The notes under the pieces were generated by a model that saw only the letters and a list, made by a program, of their open reading frames with translations, ran no database searches and was not told where the DNA came from. Below, one piece after another: positions 7,739 to 16,732 of a stretch of DNA of 64,000 nt (its first letter is position 1; every line of letters begins with the position of its first letter). The stretch comes from Ruminococcaceae bacterium AB4001 (lineage in GTDB: Bacteria; Bacillota; Clostridia; Saccharofermentanales; Saccharofermentanaceae): assembly GCA_000621765.1 (NCBI GenBank), contig JHXJ01000012.1:49635-113634 (forward strand). The letters are read 5' to 3'. Both the position numbers and the translations under genes were made by a program.

Positions 7739-9748
7739 TTAGTGGACCCATGCTCCGGAAGAATCCAAAACATATCCGTCGATCGTCGTGCTGTATGCCA
7801 TAGCACCGCTGCTATAGAAGTAATACCACTTGCCGCCGATCTCCTGCCAGCCGGTTACCATTGCACCGGATGGTTCGAAGAAATACCATGTGCCGGCGAT
7901 CTCCTGCCAGCCGGTTACCATAGCGCCGCCTCTGAAGTAATACCATACGCCGCCGATCTGGTTCCAGCTGGTAACCATAGCGCCGCCCTTGAAGTAATAC
8001 CATACGCCGCCGATCTGCTTCCAGCCGCTTACCATATCACCGCCGTTGTTGAAGTAATACCAAACGCCGTCGATCTGCTTCCAGCCGGTTGCCATTTCGC
8101 CGCTGTTAGCGAAGTAATACCATACGCCGCCGAGCTGCTTCCAACCGGTTACCATTGAGCCGGAGTTTTCGAAATAATACCATCTGCCGCCGATCTGCTT
8201 CCAGCCGGTTACCATTGCACCGGAGTTCTCGAAGTAATACCATCTGCCGCCGATCTCGTTCCAACCGGTTACCATTGCGCCGGTTTCTTTGAAGTAATAC
8301 CATCTGCCGCCGATCTCGCCCCAGCCTGTTACGACTTCGCCGTCTGCATCATAGTAGTACCAGTTGCCATCTTCCTCTACCCAGTCTGATACAGGAGTTT
8401 CTGCCTTTTTAGGTGAGAAAGTAATTGATTCATTTGTGGTTCTCAGATTGTAGGAAGCAGGCGTGTATCTGGCAATTACTTTTTCGTATCCGTTATCCAG
8501 CATGTATTTATTTGCCTGTGTACCGTTTGTTACTCCGTAAACTACAGAAAATGCATCCAGGAGCCACGGATCGTAGGCTTCACCGCTTGAGAATGTGAAA
8601 GGTGTGTCATGAAAGACTTCGCCTATGCAGAAAACATCGCTGGAAGCGTCTTTTTCTGCCCATTCGTCAACGAGCATGATCTCAGGCATAATTACGTAGT
8701 ATTTGCCATCCTTTTTATATAAGTAGTTTGAATCTCCATAGATCTCATAACTGATTGCGGAACCTGCGACTTCATATGCGGTTATCTCGTAATCGCCGGT
8801 CTTAAGATCTTCCGGAATCGTTTCTTGATATGGACCGCTGATATCGTCATCATACCAGCCGCTTCTGCTTACATACCATTTGTCGTTATGCTTCTCTAAC
8901 CATGCATATACTTCGTTGGAATCTGATACCTCACCTTCAACAAGGAGTCTTATGGCATCAGGATTATCTTCCTGGGCAAAGAGTCTGGAAACATTGAATG
9001 TTGTCTTTACATATACCATGTCTGTCATGTACATATAATCATAAGATTCCGGGTACTCCTTTTCAGTTTCCCATTCAATATCCGGAGTTACGATTCCGTC
9101 ATAGACGAGATAATCTCCTGCAGTCTCCGTATCCTTATCATAGTTAGAAATAGATATGCAGTAGCTCTTATATACGTCACCATACTCGGTTACTTCATCC
9201 GGAGATTTGTAGATCGTTACTGTAGCATCTTCTCCGATATGTAATTTAGGAATACTTCCGTCCTCTGATTCCCAGCCCTTGTTATAGGAAACTACGCCGC
9301 CCTGGGCCTTCTTGTTTTCGTTGATGGTAAGACTTCCCGAACCCTTGACATACAGGCCGGAAAAACCGTCATCGATGCGCTGGATATGATTTTCGCCGAT
9401 GAGGACAATCTTAAACTCGGAGCCGCAGTTCTCTTTGGTCATGCCATCGATTATCAAACCGATTCCGGGATGATCAAAATTATTCAGTGTCAGAGTGTTG
9501 GTATCTACATCGTAAGAAGCGCCGCTCCATGACACGCTGTATTCTTCTTCTTGCCAGGGATTAAAGATATAGATATATCCACCTTCGGGGAAATCAGGCG
9601 GCAAACCCTCGTTACTGTCCATGGCGATGTAACAGAAGTCTTTTTCTCTTTCCTCAGCCAGGACTGTACCTTGTGTTACATTTAAGACCCCACCCGTCAT
9701 AAACAACGCAAGGGTCAAAGATAACAGGATTTTTGCTGTACTCTTCAT
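7739..9748 (-). CDS. Secreted protein with C-terminal cell-wall-binding repeats
   Basis: About 669 residues from the ATG at 9748, which has a strong AGGAGG site; the longer frame adds 14 residues without one. It has a signal peptide (cleavage near residues 30-33, VLA/EE). The N-terminal domain (about 35-420) looks like the beta-rich modules with the phrase NTLTLNNF found in clostridial surface proteins, and I cannot name its ligand. From about residue 465 there are ten repeats of about 20 residues of the form GWKQIGGxWYYFxxSGxMVT and a shortened terminal copy. These are choline/cell-wall-binding-type repeats that hold proteins on teichoic-acid-like polymers. The repeats are nearly identical at DNA level, so copy number could vary by recombination. 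Confidence 0.8.
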   Translation of the reverse strand: MKSTAKILLSLTLALFMTGGVLNVTQGTVLAEEREKDFCYIAMDSNEGLPPDFPEGGYIYIFNPWQEEEYSVSWSGASYDVDTNTLTLNNFDHPGIGLIIDGMTKENCGSEFKIVLIGENHIQRIDDGFSGLYVKGSGSLTINENKKAQGGVVSYNKGWESEDGSIPKLHIGEDATVTIYKSPDEVTEYGDVYKSYCISISNYDKDTETAGDYLVYDGIVTPDIEWETEKEYPESYDYMYMTDMVYVKTTFNVSRLFAQEDNPDAIRLLVEGEVSDSNEVYAWLEKHNDKWYVSRSGWYDDDISGPYQETIPEDLKTGDYEITAYEVAGSAISYEIYGDSNYLYKKDGKYYVIMPEIMLVDEWAEKDASSDVFCIGEVFHDTPFTFSSGEAYDPWLLDAFSVVYGVTNGTQANKYMLDNGYEKVIARYTPASYNLRTTNESITFSPKKAETPVSDWVEEDGNWYYYDADGEVVTGWGEIGGRWYYFKETGAMVTGWNEIGGRWYYFENSGAMVTGWKQIGGRWYYFENSGSMVTGWKQLGGVWYYFANSGEMATGWKQIDGVWYYFNNGGDMVSGWKQIGGVWYYFKGGAMVTSWNQIGGVWYYFRGGAMVTGWQEIAGTWYFFEPSGAMVTGWQEIGGKWYYFYSSGAMAYSTTIDGYVLDSSGAWVH
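7760..8390 (-). repeat. Tandem ~60-bp repeats encoding cell-wall-binding motifs
   Basis: The coding sequence repeats about every 60 bases (57 for two copies lacking one residue), around the units for GW, GG and WYYF. The repetition is strong at DNA level as well as protein level, unlike the more diverged array at 17.96-18.64 kb. Confidence 0.8.
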
Positions 9749-9832
9749 TAGTAGTCCTCCTTTATATTTGAGTTTTATTGTAATAACCATTTAAAAAGAA
9801 ATATAAATAGTTGTATTACCTGTAAATAACCA

Positions 9833-9871
9833 AAAACGCAGTCCATCCTAAACAAGAACGAACTGCGTTTT
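9833..9871 (-). terminator. Terminator hairpin after a 41-codon small ORF
   Basis: AAAACGCAGT (9833-9842) pairs with ACTGCGTTTT (9862-9871) as a perfect 10-bp stem, with T runs on both strands. On the minus strand it begins at the stop codon of the small ORF at 9870-9995. Confidence 0.6.
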
Positions 9872-9995
9872 AATCATTATCTGTAATTTTCTGTCTTGAT
9901 CCGCCCGGAGATATCATATAGCCGGACAACTTATCGCTGTACCTTTGCCAGGCATATCGGAAGAATTCATGGACTGTAGAACGGTTATTATTCAT
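9870..9995 (-). CDS. Putative 41-residue small protein
   Basis: A 41-codon ORF (MNNNRSTVHEFF... ending ITDND) that I do not recognise. It has a perfect TATAAT -10 box about 35 bases upstream and a terminator hairpin starting at its stop codon, so promoter, ORF and terminator form a complete unit of about 190 bases. The ribosome site is weak (AAGG about 14 bases before the ATG). The unit could instead be a small regulatory RNA that happens to contain an ORF. Confidence 0.4.
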   Translation of the reverse strand: MNNNRSTVHEFFRYAWQRYSDKLSGYMISPGGSRQKITDND

Positions 9996-10030
9996 TTTCG
10001 ATACCCGGCCTTAATTTCTGAAACACCTTT

Positions 10031-10036
10031 ATTATA
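10031..10036 (-). promoter_or_regulatory. -10 box of the small transcription unit
   Basis: The minus strand reads TATAAT here. A poor -35 (TTGCAT) lies 18 bases upstream. Transcription would start near 10024, just ahead of the 41-codon ORF. Confidence 0.45.
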
Positions 10037-10086
10037 GTATGTTGAGATTTGATTATGCAATGGAAAATTGATATTTACGTCAAAAA

Positions 10087-10118
10087 GAGGGTATCCCGTT
10101 CCATATTGGGATACCCTC
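10087..10118 (-). terminator. Intrinsic terminator of the DUF6020-like gene
   Basis: GAGGGTATCCC (10087-10097) pairs with GGGATACCCTC (10108-10118) as an 11-bp perfect stem. On the minus strand it is followed by TTTTT. It lies 35 bases after the stop of the gene at 10153. Confidence 0.85.
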
Positions 10119-10152
10119 GTATTAAACAAACTGAATTTTAAGTTGAAAGAGC

Positions 10153-12069
10153 TTATTCCTCTTCGCCTGCATCAGGGATCAGGTCGATGTCGGCATTCTC
10201 GGGGATTGGCTTTGCGGAAGGCGCGTTTTCCTTGGGCCCGAAAAACTTTTTCAGAGGATTGCCGCCTGCAGCCTTTATTGCCACTCTGCGCACTTTTCCG
10301 CCCTTAACGCCTTTATATCCCAGGCAGGTGAATACGATGATCGGCAGGCACGTGTAGACCGCGTAGCCGAATCTGAATTCATCGTGCATGAGCGTGGCGA
10401 TGAGGAGTGTTGCTACAAGACAGAGTACCGGAAGCGCGAAAAGATAATCGCGGCGGCGCTGATAAATGCTGTAGGCAACGAAGAAAAGGATCACCCAAAC
10501 ATGCAGACCGACATTGTAGGACAGGCCTAGGATAGCATTCTCATCCGTAAACTGTCTTACGTATGTGTGGAAGAGATCGTTGGCGGCAGGGTTGTTTACG
10601 ATAAGGACAAGGCCTTCTTCGCTGCAGACGCCGTCCCACCACTTCATCCAGTAGTATGCGCTCGGATTCCAATATCCGGAGGTCTGGTCGACCCATGCCT
10701 TAGTAGCGATGAAAGGATGCCTGGTGACGATGGTAAACCAGGTGCCAAGACACTTAAGCGGATGCTCTGAGATATAGGTCTGATTTCCTTCGTAACGGAT
10801 TACGTCTCTGGCGTAATCGTAGATCTTGGGATTGTACTGTTCTCTTAATCTGTCGATGGGAGCGATCTGGGCGATCACTTCAAGTTCTCTGTCCGTGAAG
10901 TCATCTCTTTCCTTGGCGATCCTTGTTACCTGCTGGACAGGTATCGAGAGCATCTCGACAGTATCTGCCTGGGGAATGTTCATTGCCTTGAGTACGGGGT
11001 ACTTGAGGATGATCGCCAAAAGAAGGGCAGAGGCGCAGCAGATGAGGATCTTCTTCTTTTCGGGATGCTCGGAGAAGAAATAGAATACCGCGAAGACTGC
11101 CAGCAGGAGCAGGAACGCGGGCATACCATTACTTCTGAGCAGGTTGAAGCCTACTGCGGAAACGGAAAGGACTATGTAGTTAACAAGTTTTCTCTTGCCG
11201 ATATTCCTGATGAGCCTGAAAAGGGCGACAGTGAAGATGCAGACGACAGCGCCATAGAGGCTGTCCTTCCACAGTGTGAAGCTGAAGATGAGGTGGCCCG
11301 GAGTCAGCATGAACCATACGAGCCATGCGACTGCGAAGAGCCTGCGGCTTCCGGCTTCGATCATGGTGGCGATCGCATAAGCGAAAGCTGCCGACATAAA
11401 GAAGATCTGGAAGACGGTATAGGTTGCTACGGCATCGTTGATGTCATTGGTAATGGCCATGCCGATCTTGAAGAAGAAACCGATGATCCATGTCTGATAA
11501 ACAGGGTGGTGGTTCGAGTAGTCACCGTAGATGATCTGCTTGATCTGGTTTAAGCTGTCGGAGCAGATCTGACCGGGATATGAGCAGAGGAAGAATATGA
11601 GGAGATAGAATGAGGAAAGGATGATGAAGCAGGCCAGGAACCATTTGAGGGCACTGCCGGCTTTTCCTTCTTCTCGTATCTCAAAGCAGGAGAATACCCT
11701 GCTGCAGAATTTGAAGATATTTACGAAAACTGCTCCGGAAGAGATGAACAACAGGACGATCGTGAGGATCCTCTGGAGCATCGGCTGGGTTACATACATC
11801 TCGTAGTTTGCGTAAACTACGATAACGCCGAAGAGTGAACCGAAGATTATCAGGACTCTTTTCTTGAATGTGTCGGTGAGCTTTGTCTCGCCGCCTTTGA
11901 AAACAGCGATCTGATTGATGATGAATGAAACAAGTGCGAACACTCCGATGATCAGATATGCGACTTTAGAGGAACTCTTTTCCGGCTGCCCGAAAAAACA
12001 CAAAAAATAAAATAGAAAAATAAACTTGCACAAGGGGTATTTAAACCTGTCCAGTTCCTTAAGCAACAT
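10153..12069 (-). CDS. DUF6020-like polytopic membrane protein (putative glycosyltransferase)
   Basis: About 638 residues with some 12 hydrophobic helices. A long soluble loop with SYPGQICSDS and HHPVYQTW follows the first helices, and a short charged tail ends the protein. This pattern fits DUF6020-family proteins of Firmicutes, thought to resemble GT-C glycosyltransferases that use lipid-linked sugars. No catalytic assignment can be made from sequence alone. I prefer the ATG at 12069, which has GAGGTGA six to eight bases upstream, over ATG 12087. Promoter TTGACC-N17-TACGAT lies upstream and a clear terminator downstream, so the gene is probably monocistronic. Confidence 0.65.
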   Translation of the reverse strand: MLLKELDRFKYPLCKFIFLFYFLCFFGQPEKSSSKVAYLIIGVFALVSFIINQIAVFKGGETKLTDTFKKRVLIIFGSLFGVIVVYANYEMYVTQPMLQRILTIVLLFISSGAVFVNIFKFCSRVFSCFEIREEGKAGSALKWFLACFIILSSFYLLIFFLCSYPGQICSDSLNQIKQIIYGDYSNHHPVYQTWIIGFFFKIGMAITNDINDAVATYTVFQIFFMSAAFAYAIATMIEAGSRRLFAVAWLVWFMLTPGHLIFSFTLWKDSLYGAVVCIFTVALFRLIRNIGKRKLVNYIVLSVSAVGFNLLRSNGMPAFLLLLAVFAVFYFFSEHPEKKKILICCASALLLAIILKYPVLKAMNIPQADTVEMLSIPVQQVTRIAKERDDFTDRELEVIAQIAPIDRLREQYNPKIYDYARDVIRYEGNQTYISEHPLKCLGTWFTIVTRHPFIATKAWVDQTSGYWNPSAYYWMKWWDGVCSEEGLVLIVNNPAANDLFHTYVRQFTDENAILGLSYNVGLHVWVILFFVAYSIYQRRRDYLFALPVLCLVATLLIATLMHDEFRFGYAVYTCLPIIVFTCLGYKGVKGGKVRRVAIKAAGGNPLKKFFGPKENAPSAKPIPENADIDLIPDAGEEE

Positions 12070-12106
12070 CCTGTTCACCTCATTCATAGACCCTTTTTAC
12101 GATTGT

Positions 12107-12135
12107 ATCGTAGCAAAGTTAAATATTACGGTCAA
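12107..12135 (-). promoter_or_regulatory. Promoter of the DUF6020-like gene
   Basis: The minus strand reads TTGACC (12135-12130), a 17-base spacer and TACGAT (12112-12107). Confidence 0.5.
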
Positions 12136-12177
12136 TTTGAAACGCTTTACAAGTATGTGACAATAAGGGGAAGGGTT

Positions 12178-12543
12178 TTACCTGATCTCGTAGCCGGCTT
12201 CTTTTAATGCTGTCATGGCTCTTTCGAAGTTCTCTTCTTTTATAAATATATAATCAGTATTATATGTCGAGACCGCGAAGATCCCGATCTTGTTTCCCGC
12301 AAGTACAGAAGAGATCTCAGATAAGATCCCTATGAGGGAGAAATCCAGCACTCCGGCGATCCTGAATCCTTTCCAGCCGTCATCTCTGCTCTCGGTAACG
12401 GAAGGGACATCACAGGTCTTGCAGACAAGGGATATCTCCTCATCTGTTATTCCCGTAAAGTAAAACTCTTTATCAGTAACGATATCTTCAGCTGATCTCA
12501 ATTTACAGACTGTAAATAAGTAAGGTAAGCGGTCAAGTACCAT
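12178..12543 (-). CDS. ACT-domain protein
   Basis: A 121-residue protein from the ATG at 12543, preceded by TGGAGG at ideal spacing; the 14 extra upstream residues lack support. The C-terminal half (GVLDFSLIGILSEISSVLAGNKIGIFAVSTYNTDYIFI, shown here only by its key parts GILSEIS and YNTDYIF) matches the ACT fold seen in small stand-alone ACT proteins related to aspartokinase regulatory domains. ACT domains bind amino acids and signal to enzymes. No partner enzyme lies nearby, so the ligand is unknown. An extended -10 (TGATAAAAT on the minus strand near 12575) may drive it. Confidence 0.65.
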   Translation of the reverse strand: MVLDRLPYLFTVCKLRSAEDIVTDKEFYFTGITDEEISLVCKTCDVPSVTESRDDGWKGFRIAGVLDFSLIGILSEISSVLAGNKIGIFAVSTYNTDYIFIKEENFERAMTALKEAGYEIR

Positions 12544-12685
12544 AATGCCTCCACAAATTTTTTCCCGATACGAAAATTTTATCAAAAAAGTTATTCCGAT
12601 TTTAAGTTCATTTCAGGTTGGGGGCAAATAATAAAACCATCAAAAGCAAACGAGCTTTTATAAACTCTTCATACAGCCCCCCATG

Positions 12686-12712
12686 AAAAAGTCCGGTTCC
12701 TCCGGACTTTTT
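12686..12712. terminator. Terminator hairpin between the ACT gene and the BspA operon
   Basis: AAAAAGTCCGG (12686-12696) pairs with CCGGACTTTTT (12702-12712) around a five-base loop, with T runs on both strands. It is downstream of the BspA/peptide operon on the minus strand and backs up the hairpin at 12728-12757. Confidence 0.7.
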
Positions 12713-12727
12713 TGTTGCCATATAGCA

Positions 12728-12757
12728 GGGGCTGCCTCAAAACATTGAAGCAGCCCC
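12728..12757 (-). terminator. GGGGCTGC-type terminator of the first BspA operon
   Basis: GGGGCTGC plus CTCAA (12728-12740) pairs with TTGAAGCAGCCCC (12745-12757). The one imperfect pair is C-A on the plus strand but a G-U wobble in minus-strand RNA, which supports function on the minus strand. Confidence 0.6.
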
Positions 12758-12785
12758 CCCAAGAGTTCATGTGTTGTCAGCCGGA

Positions 12786-12899
12786 TCAGCTGTTTCCAAT
12801 GCGCTCATCATCAGTATCATTACTGTCGGTGATGATATCACAGTTTTCGAAAGTGATAACCTCAAACTCTACCATTTTGTAATCTGTTTTGTTTTCCAT
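12786..12899 (-). CDS. BspA-associated small peptide 1 (37 residues)
   Basis: This 37-codon ORF starts 15 bases after the stop of the BspA gene and has its own GAGGTGA ribosome site. It reads M-x-NK...Y..VE followed by VITFE-x2-DIITDS and an Asp-rich tail. It closely resembles the peptide at 21226-21327, which follows the other BspA gene with the same C-terminal domain. Short acidic clostridial peptides with an (D)VITxS-like core are familiar to me from memory, but I cannot name a function. It has no signal peptide and no membrane helix. A surface-complex partner, a processed peptide or a regulator are all possible. Confidence 0.6.
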   Translation of the reverse strand: MENKTDYKMVEFEVITFENCDIITDSNDTDDERIGNS

Positions 12900-12914
12900 A
12901 TATCACCTCTTAGA

Positions 12915-15900
12915 TCAGTTGGATGTGTAAGCGTCAGCTGCCTGGTTGTACAGATACAGTGCACGTACCGTGTTGCACAAAGGTTCAGCTCTGTTCCTGC
13001 TGAGAACGTTGTAGCAGTAGTTCATCGGGCTGTATGTAAAGCTGTGTACTTCGGATTCTCCTGCATCGATAATGATCGTGAAATTAGAATCCAGTTCTTT
13101 GGCGGTAATGTTGGGCACTGTTACAATCGAAAGACCCTGCTCATCGATTACGGCAGGAAGCACTTTATCTCCGAGCTTGAAGATGGTTCCTTCCTTAATT
13201 CCCTTAAACTTGATGTTGAGTTTTGTCTCAGACTCAAGCGAGAGATTTGCCGAGTAAGGAGTAATGAATCCGTTGTTGGCAACAAACTGGATGTTTGAGA
13301 AATCACCCTTATATCCGATCAGTGTATCTGCTGTAACGCTTGAAACGTCACGGTCAGCAGTATTAAGGATCAAATTGGCAAGCTTGTCGGTATTGTAGTC
13401 GAAATAAACCTGTGAGTATGCGCCATAGTTGAGCATTGCCTTTACCAATGCCTGTTCTTTGTCGTATTTTGCAGGGTTATTAAGGATATAAGCTGCATAT
13501 TCCTGGACGGAATAGGTGTATGTTTTACCCTTTGATTCTCCGTCAGCCATCTGTGCTTCGATCGTTGAAGTCATTTCCTTGGCATTGACCTTGCACTTGA
13601 AAATGTAATAGTCGCCATTCTGTGTAGCGGAACTGACTTTAACGCTCTGTGTTCTTGAATGAGTACCATCTGTGCTTGTTATAGTGAATATCATTTTCGC
13701 ATCAGAGGTCAAAGCACTGATGTCATTGAACTTCATGTAGAAGTTGACGCCGATGTCGCCCTCAAGGCTCAGCGTGTAGCCGTAGAGGTGCTCTCCGATA
13801 CCCATATCGATATCGCCTTCGGCATCGCCAACGACAGTAACATCTACATTGTTGGCAGCGAACATCGTCTCATATGCTTCAACATATCTGCTCAGGACAT
13901 GAACAGTGAGAGTGCTCGGAAGATTCTGATTTTTGAAATCCCAGGTAAGGTTTGCGGGATCGGCAAAGCAGTATATATCTGTCAGGTTCGGATCGGAATT
14001 GAATGCTTCCTGGCCGATTCCGATTACTGTGCTTGGAATGACCACAGTCTCAAGGTTGGAACAATTCGCAAAAGCAGCATAATTGATAAAAGCTATTCCG
14101 TTGTGCATGGTTACGGATTTCAGACTGGAGCAACCGTAAAATACCTTCTGACCGATTGATGTTACGCTGCCGGGAATGCTGACAGACTTAATAGATTCAC
14201 AATTGGAGAAAGCCTCATTGTCGATCTCCGTTACGCCGTCGGGAATGCTTACGTCTTTCAGGCTGGTGCATCCCTTAAATGCATTGTGACCGATCGATGT
14301 TACATTTGGAGAGATCTTGATCGATTCAAGCGCCGTACATCCGTTAAAAGTCTGAGCTGCGATAGTTGTAACACCACCAGGGATAGAGAAACTGCTAAGC
14401 TGCACACAGTTTTCAAAAGCAGCAAATCCGATTTCGGTTAATGTATCAGGAAGCCTTAATCCTGTTAAGGAACTGCAGCTGTTGAATGCGCTATCTCCTA
14501 TAGCAGTGATTTTGGGAGAAAGACGTACCGAGGTAAGCGATGTGCATCCATTGAATGTTGAAACATTGATCACTGTAACATTACTGCGGGAGAGATCTAT
14601 CTCTTCAAGAGCACTGCAGCTATAGAATGCATTTTCACCTAGTGTATTTACACTTTCGGGCATTGATAGTGATTTAAGAGATGAACAATTCATAAATGCA
14701 GCTGCACCGATACTTGTTACGTTGTCGGGTATGGTGATGGATTCAATGGATGTACAACTCATAAATGCAGTTGCACCAATACTCGTTACGCTGTCGGGGA
14801 TGGTGACGGATTCAAGAGCTGTACAATAATAAAAAGCACTATTACCAATACTTGTTACTCCGGCGGGGATAACAATAGATTCAAGATTTGTGCAGTTGCC
14901 GAAAGTGTTTTCTTCAATGCTTGTTATGTTGTTAGGAAGAGTTATTTCCTTGAAGGCACATCCGTCGAATGCATATTCTGATATTTCTGTAACTGAGTTG
15001 GGGATGGTGACGGATTCAAGAGCTTTACAATAATAAAAAGCGTACCTTCCTATACTTGTTACACCAGCAGGAATCGTAACCGAGCTGAGCTTAAAACATG
15101 TTCCGAATGCAAATGCTCCTATCGATTTAACGCTCCCGGGGATCGTAACGGATATGAGCTTTTGGGAATAGTAGAACGCATATTCACCTATTGAAGTCAC
15201 CCCGTTTTTGATGACTACTTCCTTGATATCATTCAGGTGATCGTTCCAAGGTGTGGTACCGTAATCATAATCATACATGTCACCTGTTCCACTGATGACT
15301 AATACACCGTCACCGTCCAGGACATAAGTAAGATTATCACCGCATTCGCCTGAAATTATTGATTCTCCCACAAAGGTTATGTTACTTCCTATTCCGGTAA
15401 ATTTTAGAGAATAAGCATCTAAGTATCTGCCAGGAACATGGACAGTAACTTCTGCACTGTCGCTGAAAAGATCATTAAAGGAACAAGTCAGATTAGCAGG
15501 ATCAGGGAAGCAATAAACAGCAGTGAGGCTGACTGCATCCTCAAAGGCCGCTTCGCTGATAGAAACAACGTTTTTAGGGATAGTAATTTCCTCAAGTGAA
15601 CTGCAGCATTCAAAAGCCTCTTCTTTAATTTCCGTTACACTGTCAGGAATAATGATCGTTGTTAAAGATGCGCAGTTAAAGAAAGTTGAATTCTCTATCG
15701 TTTTGACACCATACGGAATAGTAAACGAAGTAAGACCGCAGTCCTTGAATGCCGATGCACCAATGTTTTCTACTGAATTTGGAAGCTCTATGCTGGTGAG
15801 ATTTCCGCATTCTGCAAACGCGCTGTCACCTATAGTTTTCAAGTTGCTGACGTAATCACCAACGTTTGAATCATATGGAGCGAAGTCGCTTTCATATATT

Positions 15901-16505
15901 CTGCTGAAACCACATCCCATAAATGCATATGTTTCAATGCTTTCTACGGTCGAAGGCAATTGGAACTTTGTGAGATTTCCGCAATTAAAGAAAGTGCCTA
16001 TCTCGATGGCCTTTACATTACCGGTGATAAAAACCGCATTAACTCCACTTTCGCTGAAAGCATATTGGCCTATCGATGAAGCAGGAATGGACACATATGG
16101 AAGCTTATAACATTTATTGAAGGCATATTCGCCTATGCTATCAAGTGAAGAAGGGAAAGAGACGCTTTCCATGTCTTCGCAATCAAAAAAAGCATAATCT
16201 CCAACACTTGTTACTTTGTCTTCGATCTCAACTCTAGTAATGGATGCTCTGAGTGTGAACCACGGCGCAAATTCCATATATTCATAATCTGCCATTTCAC
16301 CGGTACCGCTGATAACCAGCTTTTTGCCAATGTTAGTGCCGGTGTTATCCAATAAGTCTTCGAGTGTCCAGGTAAGGTTATCGCCATCTTTACCGCAATA
16401 ACCGCTGGTTTCATCTGCCATTACAGTCATGCCGCCGAATGCGACAATGATCGCGACAACAGCAACAAAAGAGAATAGCGCTCCCAAAGTGTGTTTTCTG
16501 TTCAT
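12915..16505 (-). CDS. BspA-like leucine-rich-repeat surface protein with paired C-terminal domain
   Basis: About 1196 residues, start ATG 16505 behind a G-rich ribosome site; TTG 16517 is the in-frame alternative. The signal peptide ends near VMA/DE (about residue 31). Two LRR_5 (BspA/TpLRR-type) arrays follow, each opened by a module containing CGxxxxxLTW/LTY and ISGTGxM. The repeats follow the pattern AFxxCxxLxSVxIPxSVxxIGxx. Residues from about 880 to the end form a separate domain with DMGIGEHLYGYTLSLEGD, QALVKAMLNYGAYS and YLYNQAA, shared with the gene at 21346. There is no LPXTG motif or cell-wall repeat, so anchoring is unclear. BspA-type repeats are known for adhesion and host binding. 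It is co-transcribed with the following peptide. Confidence 0.82.
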   Translation of the reverse strand: MNRKHTLGALFSFVAVVAIIVAFGGMTVMADETSGYCGKDGDNLTWTLEDLLDNTGTNIGKKLVISGTGEMADYEYMEFAPWFTLRASITRVEIEDKVTSVGDYAFFDCEDMESVSFPSSLDSIGEYAFNKCYKLPYVSIPASSIGQYAFSESGVNAVFITGNVKAIEIGTFFNCGNLTKFQLPSTVESIETYAFMGCGFSRIYESDFAPYDSNVGDYVSNLKTIGDSAFAECGNLTSIELPNSVENIGASAFKDCGLTSFTIPYGVKTIENSTFFNCASLTTIIIPDSVTEIKEEAFECCSSLEEITIPKNVVSISEAAFEDAVSLTAVYCFPDPANLTCSFNDLFSDSAEVTVHVPGRYLDAYSLKFTGIGSNITFVGESIISGECGDNLTYVLDGDGVLVISGTGDMYDYDYGTTPWNDHLNDIKEVVIKNGVTSIGEYAFYYSQKLISVTIPGSVKSIGAFAFGTCFKLSSVTIPAGVTSIGRYAFYYCKALESVTIPNSVTEISEYAFDGCAFKEITLPNNITSIEENTFGNCTNLESIVIPAGVTSIGNSAFYYCTALESVTIPDSVTSIGATAFMSCTSIESITIPDNVTSIGAAAFMNCSSLKSLSMPESVNTLGENAFYSCSALEEIDLSRSNVTVINVSTFNGCTSLTSVRLSPKITAIGDSAFNSCSSLTGLRLPDTLTEIGFAAFENCVQLSSFSIPGGVTTIAAQTFNGCTALESIKISPNVTSIGHNAFKGCTSLKDVSIPDGVTEIDNEAFSNCESIKSVSIPGSVTSIGQKVFYGCSSLKSVTMHNGIAFINYAAFANCSNLETVVIPSTVIGIGQEAFNSDPNLTDIYCFADPANLTWDFKNQNLPSTLTVHVLSRYVEAYETMFAANNVDVTVVGDAEGDIDMGIGEHLYGYTLSLEGDIGVNFYMKFNDISALTSDAKMIFTITSTDGTHSRTQSVKVSSATQNGDYYIFKCKVNAKEMTSTIEAQMADGESKGKTYTYSVQEYAAYILNNPAKYDKEQALVKAMLNYGAYSQVYFDYNTDKLANLILNTADRDVSSVTADTLIGYKGDFSNIQFVANNGFITPYSANLSLESETKLNIKFKGIKEGTIFKLGDKVLPAVIDEQGLSIVTVPNITAKELDSNFTIIIDAGESEVHSFTYSPMNYCYNVLSRNRAEPLCNTVRALYLYNQAADAYTSN

Positions 16506-16532
16506 GATGCCCCCCAAAAATTCAAAAACCTA

Positions 16533-16575
16533 AATATCCTCGAAGCAGAATACTGCTTCCTCAAACTATATTATT
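16533..16575 (-). promoter_or_regulatory. Conserved leader of BspA operon 1
   Basis: On the minus strand this reads AATAATATAGTTTGAGGAA, then the hairpin arms GAAGCAG (16559-16553) and CTGCTTC (16548-16542), then GAGGATATTTA. The same framework, with a different stem sequence, lies before the BspA gene at 24510. Confidence 0.5.
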
Positions 16576-16732
16576 ATATATTATATTTTTTTTATATTTT
16601 GACGATATATTTGTAATCAACTTGTATAATATGCCCCCGGATTATCCTGCCCCCGACATTTTGACAAAGATGTTTTATAATATTTCTGTTTCCCGAAATC
16701 AGGGAATAAACAAATTGGGAGGAATACAGAAA

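Noticed and set aside
7760..8390. Regular ~60-base repeats that might be a CRISPR array or minisatellite
   Set aside because: The repeat unit is coding and in frame, with the conserved residues of cell-wall-binding motifs; there are no unique spacers of CRISPR size.
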